A stretch of 10,381 nucleotides of DNA from Bacillota bacterium (GCA_022706625.1 JAKJCD010000058.1:1-10381), one strand, 5' to 3'; shown: positions 1-8,427, numbered from the stretch's first letter. Translations and numbers: made by a program. Notes: a model not told the origin generated them from the letters alone.

Positions 1-1205
1 ATGGACGATAATGCCTGTTCCTGTTCCAAAGCCGATACTGCTGTGGTTTTGACCGGCACTTCGCTTCCTGTTGTAAATTTCATTTTGAGCACGAAGGTAC
101 TCCCTTTGCCAATCTCGCTTTTCGCTTCGATGGATCCTCCCATCAACTCGGCCAGTTGCTTACAGATGGCAAGGCCGAGCCCGGTCCCGCTATGTCTTCG
201 CGTTACTGAACCGTCGACTTGACTGAACCTTTTGAACAGCATGTCCATCTTTTCCCTTGAGATCCCAATCCCGGTATCGGATATTCGAAATTCAAGCGCG
301 ATGCTCTTTTCAGACCCTGTGATGAACTCCACATCAAAATCAATTGTTCCCACATCCGTGAACTTGACGGCATTACCTAAAAGATTGTTTAATATCTGCC
401 GCAGGCGATCAGGGTCTCCAACCAAATAGCGAGGTACTTTTGAGGAAAACTTGCAGTTTAGCTTTAAGGCTTTGTTTTCAGCAAGTACTTCATAGATTTT
501 TACGATTTCATCCGTCAGTGCCTTTATATCAAAGGATACGCTTTTTATGAGAATCTCTCCGGCTTCGATCTTAGATAGATCAAGGATGTCGCTGATCACT
601 TTCAAAAGGTTATTTGCGCTGAGCTTTGCCATGCGAACGTATTCCGTCTGCTCCGAATCCATGTCTGTTCGCAGAAGCAAATCCAGCATTCCAATCAAGC
701 CGTTCAGAGGTGTCCTGACTTCATGGCTCATATTTGCTATGAACTCGCTCTTAATCCGACTGGCTGATGCCGCCTCATCCCGGCTGACTCGAAGGGCCGT
801 TTCGATGTTTTTAATGCGATCGATGTTTCTGAAGGATACCACAACGCCTTTAATTTCATCGTTGAAATCAAATATCGGCGAGCAGTTTGCTGAAACGAAA
901 TGCCGCTTTCCATTTTTTGTGATCATTGCGGCATGGTTTTGCAGCCCGGAGGATTCCCCTTCATTGAGGACTTTCTTGATCGGGCTGTTTATCCTGTCGC
1001 CGGAATAATAATCTATAAGAGGAAATATATCTTCGAAAGGCATGCCAACGGCATCTTTTTCATTCCATCCCGTCAGCATTTCCCCGGATGAGTTTATATA
1101 TCTGACTATTCCGTCCCGGTCGGTGGCTATTATACCATCACCGGCGCAGGATAACGCAGCTGTTAAAAATGATATCCAGTTTGCTTCCTCTTTTTCCCGA
1201 AGCAA
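1..1205 (-). CDS. PAS domain sensor histidine kinase (possibly hybrid), 3' end outside the window
   Basis: This gene encodes a cytoplasmic two-component histidine kinase; 401 codons are visible and the C-terminus lies beyond the left edge. A PAS-like sensor region spans residues 10-130. The dimerisation/phosphoacceptor domain carries FIANMSHEVRTPLNG with His161. The ATPase domain has an N-box (LNNLLGNAVKFTD, Asn278), a G1 box (DTGIGI, 310-315), an F-box (MLFKRFSQVD) and a G2 box (GTGLGL, 341-346), so it looks catalytically intact. No membrane segment or signal peptide is visible, which implies a soluble signal. The HEVRTPLNG type of H-box is usual in hybrid kinases, so a receiver domain may follow off the edge; this is inference. 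The start is TTG at 1205, 8 nt after GGAGG; TTG at 1208 is an equal-frame alternative. The gene begins 54 nt after the cheB stop, in the same reading frame, and is probably the distal gene of the che operon. Confidence 0.88.
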   Translation of the reverse strand, partial: MLREKEEANWISFLTAALSCAGDGIIATDRDGIVRYINSSGEMLTGWNEKDAVGMPFEDIFPLIDYYSGDRINSPIKKVLNEGESSGLQNHAAMITKNGKRHFVSANCSPIFDFNDEIKGVVVSFRNIDRIKNIETALRVSRDEAASASRIKSEFIANMSHEVRTPLNGLIGMLDLLLRTDMDSEQTEYVRMAKLSANNLLKVISDILDLSKIEAGEILIKSVSFDIKALTDEIVKIYEVLAENKALKLNCKFSSKVPRYLVGDPDRLRQILNNLLGNAVKFTDVGTIDFDVEFITGSEKSIALEFRISDTGIGISREKMDMLFKRFSQVDGSVTRRHSGTGLGLAICKQLAELMGGSIEAKSEIGKGSTFVLKMKFTTGSEVPVKTTAVSALEQEQALSS

Positions 1206-1213
1206 CAAAGCCA

Positions 1214-1218
1214 CCTCC
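1214..1218 (-). promoter_or_regulatory. Ribosome binding site of the PAS kinase (decides a TTG start)
   Basis: On the minus strand AAAAAGGAGGTGG precedes two consecutive TTG codons. No ATG lies near it in frame. The GGAGG core is 5 nt from the first TTG (1208) and 8 nt from the second (1205), which favours the second. The frame stays open back to the cheB stop codon, so only this site fixes the start. Confidence 0.7.
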
Positions 1219-1259
1219 TTTTTCCGATTGAAGCAATATAGTAATTTATTATGGCGCAA

Positions 1260-2282
1260 TTACTTCAGTACATTATACAATGTCAGGGGCATGTTTGAAA
1301 GTGCGGTCTGTATCTCGACAGCTCCTATATCGTAAGCGACTTTCGGCATGCCGTATACCACCGAAGATGCCTTATCCTGACCGATAGTCCTCCCCCCTTT
1401 ACGACGTATATTAAGCAGTCCTTTTGCTCCGTCATAGCCCATGCCTGTAAGGATGATCCCGACGGAACTGCTGCCTGCTTCCTTAGCTACGGAATCAAAC
1501 AGCACATCTACCGACGGACAATGCCCGTTGACCTTTTCTCCAAGGAAACACTCTACTTGAAACCTGTTCCCGATCTTTTTGACCTTCATATGCTTGTCGC
1601 CCGGTGCTATCAATACTGTCCCCTGGGACAGGGTATCTCCTGTGGCAGCCTCTTTTGCCATCAGGGCGGTTTGCTTGTTAAGCCGCTCCGCAAACATCCT
1701 TGAAAATACCGCAGGGATATGCTGAGCGATTACAATTCCCGGAATTGTTGGAGGCAAGGCGCTAAGTATGCTGAAAATTGCTTCAGTCCCACCTGTAGAA
1801 GCGCCTATAGCTATTATCTTTCCGGTATCTGCTATAATCTCGCTGGAAACCTTGCTTATAGCCTTTTGCTGCTTTAATGCGGGAGTTTTTACGCTTGAAG
1901 CGATTCTTATTTTCTGGATCAAGTCTTTAACGAAAGTATCCATGCTCTGGCTCGTGCGCTGATCCGGTTTCACCACAAAGTCCACAGCTCCGGCCTTCAG
2001 AGCCTCGAAGACCTTGTTGCTTACAGAGCTCACCATCACGACAGGTACATAGTACTGGGGCAGTAACTGCCGGACAAATTCGATGCCGTCCATGAAAGGC
2101 ATTTCAACATCGCAGGTGATGACATCAGGATGGGTTTCGAGTATTCTGTCTCTTGCTTCCAACGGATTTGCGGCAACAGCCGCTATTTCGATTTCATCGG
2201 ATGAAATTTCTCTAACAATAGTTTCTCTGAAAAGAGGACTGTCATCGACTACCAGCACCCTGATTTTTTTAGCATTCTCCAT
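1260..2282 (-). CDS. cheB: CheB, protein-glutamate methylesterase/glutamine deamidase of chemoreceptors
   Basis: CheB removes methyl groups from receptor glutamates and deamidates glutamines, which drives adaptation; phosphorylation by CheA activates it. The 340-residue protein has a receiver domain at 5-122 (acidic pair D13/D14, phosphoacceptor D58 in TCDVEMPFMDG, conserved K105 in VVKP). A linker follows, then the methylesterase domain from about 153. The expected catalytic triad is visible: S162 in GASTGG, H188 in AQHIP, and D284 in TGMGYDG. Length is typical of the family. I chose ATG at 2282 because AAAGGAA lies about 10 nt upstream and the receiver fold starts straight after. An upstream in-frame ATG at 2342 would add 20 residues with no receiver homology. 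It lies 90 nt after cheW. All key residues are intact. Confidence 0.96.
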   Translation of the reverse strand: MENAKKIRVLVVDDSPLFRETIVREISSDEIEIAAVAANPLEARDRILETHPDVITCDVEMPFMDGIEFVRQLLPQYYVPVVMVSSVSNKVFEALKAGAVDFVVKPDQRTSQSMDTFVKDLIQKIRIASSVKTPALKQQKAISKVSSEIIADTGKIIAIGASTGGTEAIFSILSALPPTIPGIVIAQHIPAVFSRMFAERLNKQTALMAKEAATGDTLSQGTVLIAPGDKHMKVKKIGNRFQVECFLGEKVNGHCPSVDVLFDSVAKEAGSSSVGIILTGMGYDGAKGLLNIRRKGGRTIGQDKASSVVYGMPKVAYDIGAVEIQTALSNMPLTLYNVLK

Positions 2283-2372
2283 ACATATCAATTCCTTTCT
2301 TGAAATCGTAAACGGCTTGACACTGACATGCATTTTCAGCAACCCGCATCGCAGTCTTCACTATGCTAAAAA

Positions 2373-2870
2373 TCAACCAACTAACCCTATGGCATCCAGT
2401 TCATCATCTGTCAGGAGTCTCTGGCAATCAAGCAGAAGCATTACATTCCCTCCTGCTTTTCCTATCCCTTTTATGTACTTATGCCCGCCTTTGCCCATTT
2501 CCGGAGGAGGAGCGATGTCTTCATCCTGCAGGGTCAATACCTCCGCAACACTGTCAACTATCAGCCCAATGGAAACATCTCCTGTCTCGACCACGATTAT
2601 GCAGGTCCTGTCGTCGTATTCCCTTAGGGCCTTTTTAAAACGCAGCCTTGCATCCATGACCGGTATGATCTTGCCGCGGAGATTTGTGACCCCTTTTACA
2701 TATTCGGGCATTTCCGGGACTTCTGTAATAGGTTGGATTCCTATTATTTCAGTAATATACCTTATCTCCATGCCAAAAAACTCATCCCCCATAGAAAAGA
2801 TCAGGTACTTCCCTCTCAGAGTGTCTTCGTCTTCCGTTTCGGTAAGATTGAATAAATCTGTCTGTGCCAT
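2373..2870 (-). CDS. cheW: CheW, chemotaxis coupling protein
   Basis: CheW is the cytoplasmic adaptor that links chemoreceptors to the CheA kinase in signalling arrays. The 165-residue protein is a single CheW/SH3-like domain. It begins at about residue 20 (GKYLIFSMGDEFFGMEI), includes the conserved NLRGKIIPVMD at 63-73, and contains the usual GLIVDSVAEVL and GIGKAGGNVMLLLD strands. The extra 18 N-terminal residues are acidic and polar (TETEDEDT) and probably unstructured. The ATG at 2870 follows AAGGAGG with about 8 nt spacing. The stop of cheA lies 38 nt upstream, and cheB follows 90 nt downstream. CheV is excluded because no receiver domain is attached. Confidence 0.96.
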   Translation of the reverse strand: MAQTDLFNLTETEDEDTLRGKYLIFSMGDEFFGMEIRYITEIIGIQPITEVPEMPEYVKGVTNLRGKIIPVMDARLRFKKALREYDDRTCIIVVETGDVSIGLIVDSVAEVLTLQDEDIAPPPEMGKGGHKYIKGIGKAGGNVMLLLDCQRLLTDDELDAIGLVG

Positions 2871-2908
2871 CTTCTTTGCCTCCTTCTTAATAATATCCTC
2901 TAGCTATT

Positions 2909-4966
2909 CTACATGCTTAACAAACCACCGACATTTAAAATCAGACTTATGCTGCCGTCGCCCAGAAGAGTGCAGCCTGCCAGCCCTGCCACCTGTTTGA
3001 GATTCTTGATATATGACGGAAGAGCTTTGACCACTACTTGATGCTGCCCTAAAAGCTCATCGGCAAAAAGACCTACGCATTTTTCATCCTGTTCGATCAT
3101 TAGCAGAATCCCCTTTGTAAGATCTGTATTGTCCCCATCTACAGCAAAGAGTTTGTGCAGCCGAAGAACAGGATAGCACTGGCCGCGGACCATTATCATT
3201 TCATTGCCTTCGGGGTCCTGTATCAGATCCCGGGCTTCTACCCGGAAAGTCTCTTTTATCGATGTGGTCGGAATCGTATATTTTGAGCTGCCTACCCTGA
3301 TATTCATACCGTCGATGATAGCAAGAGTAAGGGGAATCTTAAGTGTAGTCACCGTGCCTGCACCTTCTGCACTGTCTATGGATACGGAGCCTCCGACTGC
3401 TTCAAGCTTCCTTGTGACCACATCCATACCTACCCCCCGGCCGGAAAACTCGGTTATATCTTTATTAGTAGAGAATCCCGGAAGGCAGATCATGTTATAG
3501 ATTTCCTTTTCGGTAAGCTCGTTGTCCTCTTTGGTGACAAACCCCTGCTCTCTGGCCTTTTTCAGGATCAGCTCCTTACTTATGCCCTTGCCATCATCCT
3601 TTACGATAATAAGGACATCGCTTCCGGCATTTTTTGCTTCCAATGTTACTTGCCCGATTTTAGGTTTCCCGGCAGCCAAACGTTCATTGGGATTTTCTAT
3701 ACCGTGGTCAACGGCATTGCGGACAAGATGCATTAACGGATCCGAAATATGTTCAATGATATTCTTGTCGACTTCGGTCCCTTCGCCAATCAGAGTCATC
3801 TCCACCTCTTTTCCAAGTTTCCTGCTGACGTCCCGTACGATCCGGTTCATTTTTCTAAAGGTAGCTGATAGCGGTACCATCCTTATGGACATGACCATAT
3901 CCTGCATCTCTCCGGTAATCTTTCTGAGCTGCCGTGCTGCTTTATAAAAGCTGTTAAGTTGCAGAGCATTCAATTCCGGGTTTTGTGTGACCATAGCCTC
4001 GGCAATGACCATTTCCCCCACAAGATCCATCAGCTTGTCCAGCTTTATAACATCAACGCTGATAATACTATGCTGGTTGGATTTACTCTCTGCTTGCCCG
4101 CCATCGGTCTGTTCTGCGCTTTGCGCTTTTACGGTTTTTACTGGTGCTTCCGTCTCCTCATCGGATTTTGGTACTTCGATCTTTTCGAGTTCCGGAGCAT
4201 CGGTCAATTCCTTAAGTTCGAAATCGGCAATATAGGCGGTACCTGCAAAAAAGTCGTACAGTTCTTTATAGCTTTTATCCGTTTTTAAGGATATGATAAA
4301 GCCATGCTCCCTAATCACTACGGCACTTTCGGCATTATCAACGATATCCTCAGGAATGTAACTGAAATCTTCGGTGAGATCCTTCAGGCGGTGAGTAATG
4401 GCAAATGCACGAATGTTTTCCATCCCACAGCCTTCTTCAAAGAAAAGCATAACCTCGTAAGCCTTTCCTCTGGCGGATCCTTTATTATCCGGAGCCAGAT
4501 AATAGTGCTCCGATACAGGCGGGTTCATTCCGATCTCAGATGCGGCTTTACTTCCGCCGTTTTTTATTGAGGATAAGAAAGCCTTGATGCTTTTAATAAG
4601 CTCAGAGGGGTCGCCGTCAAGCCCGTCGGCATTCTTGACCTTTTCCATTTCCAGCTTGATAAAGTCCACACCTTCCAGAACGAGGTCCGAAAGAAGTGCC
4701 CAGTCCATATCTGCCGGCTTTTCTTCCCGAATGTAATAGAATAGGTCTTCTATTGCATGGGATAAAATCGCAATATTATCAAACATCATCATTGCGGAGG
4801 AGCCCTTTATAGTATGCATTACCCTGAAAATCTCGTTTATCGTATCCAGCGAAAAGCTGCTTGCCTTTTCTACTGCCAATATGGATGTTTCCAGTTGTTC
4901 GATGTTCTGTGCAGTCTCATAAATGAATAAGTCCAGAATCGGGTCATTTAAAGTCTTTTTTCCCAT
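2909..4966 (-). CDS. cheA: CheA, chemotaxis histidine kinase
   Basis: CheA autophosphorylates on its Hpt domain under receptor/CheW control and passes phosphate to response regulators. The 685-residue protein shows the full five-domain layout. P1/Hpt at 5-135 has the phosphoacceptor H51 in MHTIKGSSAMM. A P2-like regulator-docking domain spans about 168-255. A charged linker (255-300) follows. P3 dimerisation starts at about 303 (VIKLDKLMDLVGEMVIAE). P4 ATPase has the N-box HLVRNAVDHGIE (413-424), G1 DDGKGI (457-462) and GRGVGMDVV (509-517). P5, the CheW-like coupling domain, runs from about 545 to the end. All active-site motifs are intact. The ATG at 4966 follows AAGGAGGAG with about 7 nt spacing. 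It is the first gene of the che operon, and CheB is the only obvious phosphate acceptor in view. Confidence 0.97.
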   Translation of the reverse strand: MGKKTLNDPILDLFIYETAQNIEQLETSILAVEKASSFSLDTINEIFRVMHTIKGSSAMMMFDNIAILSHAIEDLFYYIREEKPADMDWALLSDLVLEGVDFIKLEMEKVKNADGLDGDPSELIKSIKAFLSSIKNGGSKAASEIGMNPPVSEHYYLAPDNKGSARGKAYEVMLFFEEGCGMENIRAFAITHRLKDLTEDFSYIPEDIVDNAESAVVIREHGFIISLKTDKSYKELYDFFAGTAYIADFELKELTDAPELEKIEVPKSDEETEAPVKTVKAQSAEQTDGGQAESKSNQHSIISVDVIKLDKLMDLVGEMVIAEAMVTQNPELNALQLNSFYKAARQLRKITGEMQDMVMSIRMVPLSATFRKMNRIVRDVSRKLGKEVEMTLIGEGTEVDKNIIEHISDPLMHLVRNAVDHGIENPNERLAAGKPKIGQVTLEAKNAGSDVLIIVKDDGKGISKELILKKAREQGFVTKEDNELTEKEIYNMICLPGFSTNKDITEFSGRGVGMDVVTRKLEAVGGSVSIDSAEGAGTVTTLKIPLTLAIIDGMNIRVGSSKYTIPTTSIKETFRVEARDLIQDPEGNEMIMVRGQCYPVLRLHKLFAVDGDNTDLTKGILLMIEQDEKCVGLFADELLGQHQVVVKALPSYIKNLKQVAGLAGCTLLGDGSISLILNVGGLLSM

Positions 4967-5080
4967 AACTACTCCTCCTTATTTCCGTAAGGCAAATCTC
5001 GGTGAGTATAATAATTATTCTGTATAAAAGAATACATTATTAACATTTATTATTCATACCTAATTTTGTGGTAAATTTTA
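4967..5080 (-). promoter_or_regulatory. Intergenic region upstream of cheA (likely promoter region, elements not resolved)
   Basis: These 114 bp separate the LuxR-type regulator from cheA and are very AT-rich apart from the ribosome binding site. A perfect 10-bp palindrome, AATAATTATT, lies at 5010-5019. A possible -10 element (TATACT on the minus strand, close to that palindrome) has no good -35 partner. I saw no sigma-28 motif (TAAA-N15-GCCGATAA type) and no terminator for the upstream gene, so read-through from the regulator into cheA is possible. Confidence 0.3.
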
Positions 5081-7573
5081 TCAAAACTCTTTGCCTCTGA
5101 GCTCTGATTTTGTGTGGATATCCAGTTTGCTGTAAACATTTCTTAAAGTTGCCCTGACAGTCATTTCGGATATGTACAGATCATCAGCGATCTCCTTTGC
5201 GCTGAATCGCTCCTTTGCCAGCAGTGCAATTTCTCTTTCCCTGGGTGTTAAAGGTGATTTCTCTTTAAATATCGTCTTTCTTATTTTGTTCACTCCAGCC
5301 TTTTGACGTTTGCAAAGATCAACCAGTGTGTCGATGCCGCCTTTCATATATTCGGGGCAGGCTGATTCAAAAAGAAAATCTTCCATATCCGGGTACTGGG
5401 CAAAAGGGAGATAAACCTTGTCTTTCAAAGCCATTTCAAGGGCCTCCCCTAAATGTCTTCTTGCTTCAAAAAAGTCATTATTATTCCGTTTCGCAACAGC
5501 AAGAAGGATTGACCGGGAAAGATGTAACATAGTATACTTTATACTTCCGCCCTGGCCTCCGGGCCCATCCGCAGCGAAATGGCAAATGCCGTAAAACTCA
5601 TTGTATCGCCCTTCCATCATCAGTAGTTTTAGGTGGAGTATTTGAGCCATCGGTACAACTGGTGCATAAATTGCTCTTTTTATGCTCTCCATATCATAAA
5701 GCCATTGCGCCACATTTTCTTTGCTTTCTAGAATAATGCCGATGCCGGATAAAGAATACTCCGACATTCGCAGTATATGCGGATCCGGATTCTCTTTTAC
5801 GGTACCCTTAATATTGTTTACTGCGGTAAAGTAATCTTCGGCGTTTCCCCTCAGTACAGCGATGCGGGCAAGAATCGTTTCGGCACAAATAGAAATGCCG
5901 TCCTGTCGATGGCTTCGGGCATCATATAGGGCTCTGTGGCACAAGATCTCCGCATCGTTATCATCGCCTCTCATCAGCAAGGCTTCCGCCTGCAATAAAT
6001 AGAATGCGCCGGCGCCGTTTCCCCGTGTCAGTCTGCGATAGGTGTAATCGGATTCTTCCATATCCCGAAGCGTACTTTCAAGTCCGCCCGGCTCGCGCCA
6101 TAACATATTTAATAAAGAAGGAGCTGCAAATAAATACGGTGCATTTGTTTTGATCATCTCCGAAGGTTTTGCCAGTAGCTGCCATGCTTTTTCCTGCTTC
6201 TCTTTCATCTTATTGATATCGTTAAACTCCCCCAGAGAGGCCAGCAGTTCATACTCACCGGCAATGCTTTCTGTTTTTTCACTGCCGATGGCAGTATCAT
6301 CCTTTATTACAGAGCTTATTAGCCTGCACAGCCTATTGTATTCTTCAAGGTATCCGTTCATTAAAGCCAAATAACCGAAAACTATCATAGTATGAGGGTA
6401 ATTGATCAATACTTCATCCGGGCATTCATTGATAATCGTTATATAAAATTCAACAGAATATTTTTCTTTCCGGCTGTAAAAATAATCGTTGCTGAACGGC
6501 AGCGACAAAATAGCATTAAAATCCCGTATTTTATAAAAATATCCTGACGCAGAGCAATACTCATCCATAGCGGCGCAGGAAAGCCCGGCATTGCGGAACA
6601 CTTGGTTCTGATATTCTTTCGGGACTTGGTTATAAAGAAGGTTTTGCAGATAATCCTGCAAAATACCATGAATGCTGAATAGTTTCTTATCAGATAAATA
6701 CTTTATGAAATCATTATTCTTAAGAAGATATTCAATATTTTCCGGCAGCACTTCGCTGTTGAGCATAATAGCCGCCTGACGAAAGGAAAAGCTTTCCAGT
6801 ATAGATGCCGAGAGCAAAAACTCTTTCTCGTCCGGCTTAAGATTGTTCCAGATCGCTCTTTCTATAAGCTGTTCGATATCTGCATTTGATGCAAAAGAAC
6901 CTGTTTCTTTGTAGTTGAGTATTTGAAGGCGAATCGCTGATATCCAACCTTCTGTACTCAAGAATACATTTTCCGATTCCTGATCGCTTAAGCGGATTCC
7001 TTCCAGGCGAAACAAATTGGCAGTACCTTCCCTGTCAAAGAAGAAAGAAGATGCGTTAATGGTAAAAATATTGTTATTATGCATTGAAATCTGTTGCCGG
7101 GATCGGAGCTGTTGAGTGATGATAATCATATGCAGTCTGGGATTACCGTGCATGGAAAATACATCTATCAGCTCCCGGGGGATCTCACAGTTTACCAGAT
7201 GGTAATTATCCACCACCAAGTACGTCTCGGATGGGCACTGGACATCTCGAAGGTGAGATATCATTTGAAACAACGTATCCATGGTAGGCATATTGATGTT
7301 TCTCAAACTATCAGCCACCTTGCCGCTGACATGTGAAAACAGATCGCATATACCCATCCATGCTGCCTGTGACGGTTCCCCCAAACAAGTATACCAGTAT
7401 TCACTGGAACCCTGCTGCCGGTTTTCTTTAAGGTACTCTCTGATTGCGGTAGTTTTCCCAAATCCCGAAGGAGCCTCAACGATGGTCAACGGATGATATG
7501 GTATTTGAGCAAGCTGCCCCTTGAGCTTGTCCGAGAAATAATACTTTTGCTGCCGGCCTGATCTTTTCTCCAT
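5081..7573 (-). CDS. MalT-like LuxR-family transcriptional regulator (large ATP-binding type)
   Basis: This is a large ATP-dependent transcriptional activator of the MalT/LAL type: an N-terminal NTPase, a helical repeat middle and a C-terminal LuxR helix-turn-helix. In the 830-residue protein the Walker A motif is APSGFGKTT (34-42) and the Walker B-like motif is YLVVDNYH (118-125). The middle (about 350-750) is helix-rich and TPR-like, the part that in MalT receives the inducer. The DNA-binding domain fills the last 58 residues (773-830), starting SPLTPREREIALLAKERFSA and containing SAKEIADDLYISEMTVRATL. ATG at 7573 follows GGAG with 7 nt spacing. Length is close to that of MalT (about 900). 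It sits directly upstream of cheA in the same direction, so it may control the che operon or itself; that is inference. The inducer is unknown. Confidence 0.9.
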   Translation of the reverse strand: MEKRSGRQQKYYFSDKLKGQLAQIPYHPLTIVEAPSGFGKTTAIREYLKENRQQGSSEYWYTCLGEPSQAAWMGICDLFSHVSGKVADSLRNINMPTMDTLFQMISHLRDVQCPSETYLVVDNYHLVNCEIPRELIDVFSMHGNPRLHMIIITQQLRSRQQISMHNNNIFTINASSFFFDREGTANLFRLEGIRLSDQESENVFLSTEGWISAIRLQILNYKETGSFASNADIEQLIERAIWNNLKPDEKEFLLSASILESFSFRQAAIMLNSEVLPENIEYLLKNNDFIKYLSDKKLFSIHGILQDYLQNLLYNQVPKEYQNQVFRNAGLSCAAMDEYCSASGYFYKIRDFNAILSLPFSNDYFYSRKEKYSVEFYITIINECPDEVLINYPHTMIVFGYLALMNGYLEEYNRLCRLISSVIKDDTAIGSEKTESIAGEYELLASLGEFNDINKMKEKQEKAWQLLAKPSEMIKTNAPYLFAAPSLLNMLWREPGGLESTLRDMEESDYTYRRLTRGNGAGAFYLLQAEALLMRGDDNDAEILCHRALYDARSHRQDGISICAETILARIAVLRGNAEDYFTAVNNIKGTVKENPDPHILRMSEYSLSGIGIILESKENVAQWLYDMESIKRAIYAPVVPMAQILHLKLLMMEGRYNEFYGICHFAADGPGGQGGSIKYTMLHLSRSILLAVAKRNNNDFFEARRHLGEALEMALKDKVYLPFAQYPDMEDFLFESACPEYMKGGIDTLVDLCKRQKAGVNKIRKTIFKEKSPLTPREREIALLAKERFSAKEIADDLYISEMTVRATLRNVYSKLDIHTKSELRGKEF

Positions 7574-7821
7574 CTTATTTCTCCGTTAAGCTTCTGTTCA
7601 AGATTACTGTTCGCCGGTTTCTTAAGATAGTTTAATGCGGTTACAATTAAAATTTATTTTACCATAAAATTTGACAAATTTCAATAATATGCGACGCAGG
7701 CTCAGACAATGCTTATCGTATTTAACAACATATGTAAAAAGCAGCGGTTCCCCTCTAAATCACTGATTCCCGTTGCTTTCGGTTTGGCAACCATTATTGC
7801 TAAATAGCATAAAGCCGTCCT
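7574..7821. other. AT-rich intergenic region upstream of the LuxR-type regulator
   Basis: No convincing gene lies here. The 110 bp next to the regulator should hold its promoter, but I could not find a good -35/-10 pair. One minus-strand frame continues from the decayed coding stretch to a TGA at 7702-7704 (it includes ATGISDLEGNRC), which could be more decayed coding DNA or chance. A hairpin at 7738-7779 is listed separately. Confidence 0.4.
7736..7779 (-). terminator. Possible rho-independent terminator upstream of the LuxR-type regulator
   Basis: On the minus strand AAAGCAACGG (7779-7770) and CCGCTGCTTT (7747-7738) pair over 10 bp with one G-U wobble, around a 22-nt loop. A run of five T (7740-7736) ends the structure. 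It would stop transcripts coming from the toxin-antitoxin side before the regulator gene. The loop is long, so confidence is modest. Confidence 0.4.
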
Positions 7822-7835
7822 TTATCTGAACGGCT
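7813..7835 (-). terminator. Weak hairpin at the end of the decayed coding stretch
   Basis: AGCCGT at 7813-7818 pairs with ACGGCT at 7830-7835 over 6 bp around an 11-nt loop. On the minus strand the stem is followed by TTATGCTATTT, a poor U-tract. It overlaps the TAA that ends the decayed coding stretch, as a terminator of that former gene might. Confidence 0.25.
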
Positions 7836-8058
7836 CTAACTGTTCTTCATCTTTTGCAAGTTCACGTTTAAATTCTGTTCCTTCCAATAGCCATCCTTAG
7901 GCTTCTTCCTCATCATAATTTAAGTGATCTAATACATCATTATAATGCTACTTGTCAAGCCATCTTGTGTCATTAGTACAAAATAGATGCAGGTTTTGGT
8001 CTATCTTACAACAGCCACCCGTAATTGCGTTTATTGCAAAGTATTCTTTGCACTTGTA
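7822..8058 (-). pseudogene. Probable decayed coding sequence, family unknown
   Basis: One minus-strand frame reads like protein for 79 codons ending in TAA at 7822-7824, but it is broken by TAG at 7948-7950 and TAA at 7897-7899. Visible segments include YKCKEYFAINAITGGCC near the start, LHLFCTNDTRWLDK, YNDVLDHLNYDEEEA, and GTEFKRELAKDEEQLEPF at the end. The last two look like an acidic, amphipathic C-terminal tail. Upstream the frame meets TAG at 8059-8061 and then two TAA codons, so no start can be assigned. A neighbouring frame there reads CVFCNKK, which would fit an older frameshift. It lies downstream of a toxin-antitoxin pair in accessory DNA. I do not recognise the family, and chance cannot be excluded over so short a stretch. 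Confidence 0.35.
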
Positions 8059-8112
8059 CTACATCGTTTTTTATTACAAAAGACACAAGATAATTATCTA
8101 CAATTACAAGCG

Positions 8113-8427
8113 CTACAGAATATGCTGCCAATTACGTCTTGTGTATAGAATTCTCTCTATATCAACAACTTTCAACTTTTCATCTATGGTGAAAAAGACA
8201 ATATAATTTTTAACGAGCATCTTGTGATATCCTAGCATTGCAAGCCGTTCATCAACTACGAAAGAGCATTTTTGTGGCATGACCGCTAACCCACCGATGG
8301 CTTCTTCAATGATATCCATCATTTTCAATGCAGTTATGGGTGCCGATAGCTGTGCGGAAATATATCGAATAATGTTGCGAAGGTCATTCTCTGCAGGTTC
8401 CGATATGTCAACCCTATATCTTTCCAT
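8113..8427 (-). CDS. ParE/RelE-family toxin of a type II toxin-antitoxin system
   Basis: This gene encodes a 104-residue toxin of the ParE/RelE superfamily. The N-terminal helix YRVDISEPAENDLRNIIRYI and the C-terminal strands LVKNYIVFFTID and VVDIERILYTRRNWQHIL are family hallmarks, including the late basic Y-x-R-R-x-W segment. RelE members cut mRNA on the ribosome and ParE members poison gyrase; sequence alone does not decide which applies here. ATG at 8427 follows GGAG with 7 nt spacing and overlaps the antitoxin's last 14 bp, so the two are translationally coupled. Length is normal and there is no sign of damage. It sits in AT-rich DNA between the LuxR-type regulator and ssrA, consistent with horizontal acquisition. 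Confidence 0.88.
   Translation of the reverse strand: MERYRVDISEPAENDLRNIIRYISAQLSAPITALKMMDIIEEAIGGLAVMPQKCSFVVDERLAMLGYHKMLVKNYIVFFTIDEKLKVVDIERILYTRRNWQHIL

Noticed and set aside
2283..2342. Longer CheB start at the upstream ATG (2342)
   Set aside because: The 20 extra residues lie before the receiver fold and the ATG at 2282 has a well-placed AAAGGAA.
2083..3000. Plus-strand open frame of 305 codons opposite cheB, cheW and cheA
   Set aside because: It is Ser/Ile-rich antisense text of three clear genes and has no domain or ribosome binding site.
4967..5080. Sigma-28 (FliA/SigD) promoter for cheA
   Set aside because: I looked for TAAA and GCCGATAA-like boxes at 15 bp spacing and found none, so there is no sequence support for flagellar-class control.
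6439..6669. Minus-strand 76-codon frame inside the LuxR-type regulator
   Set aside because: It is an out-of-frame overlap wholly within a well-supported gene.
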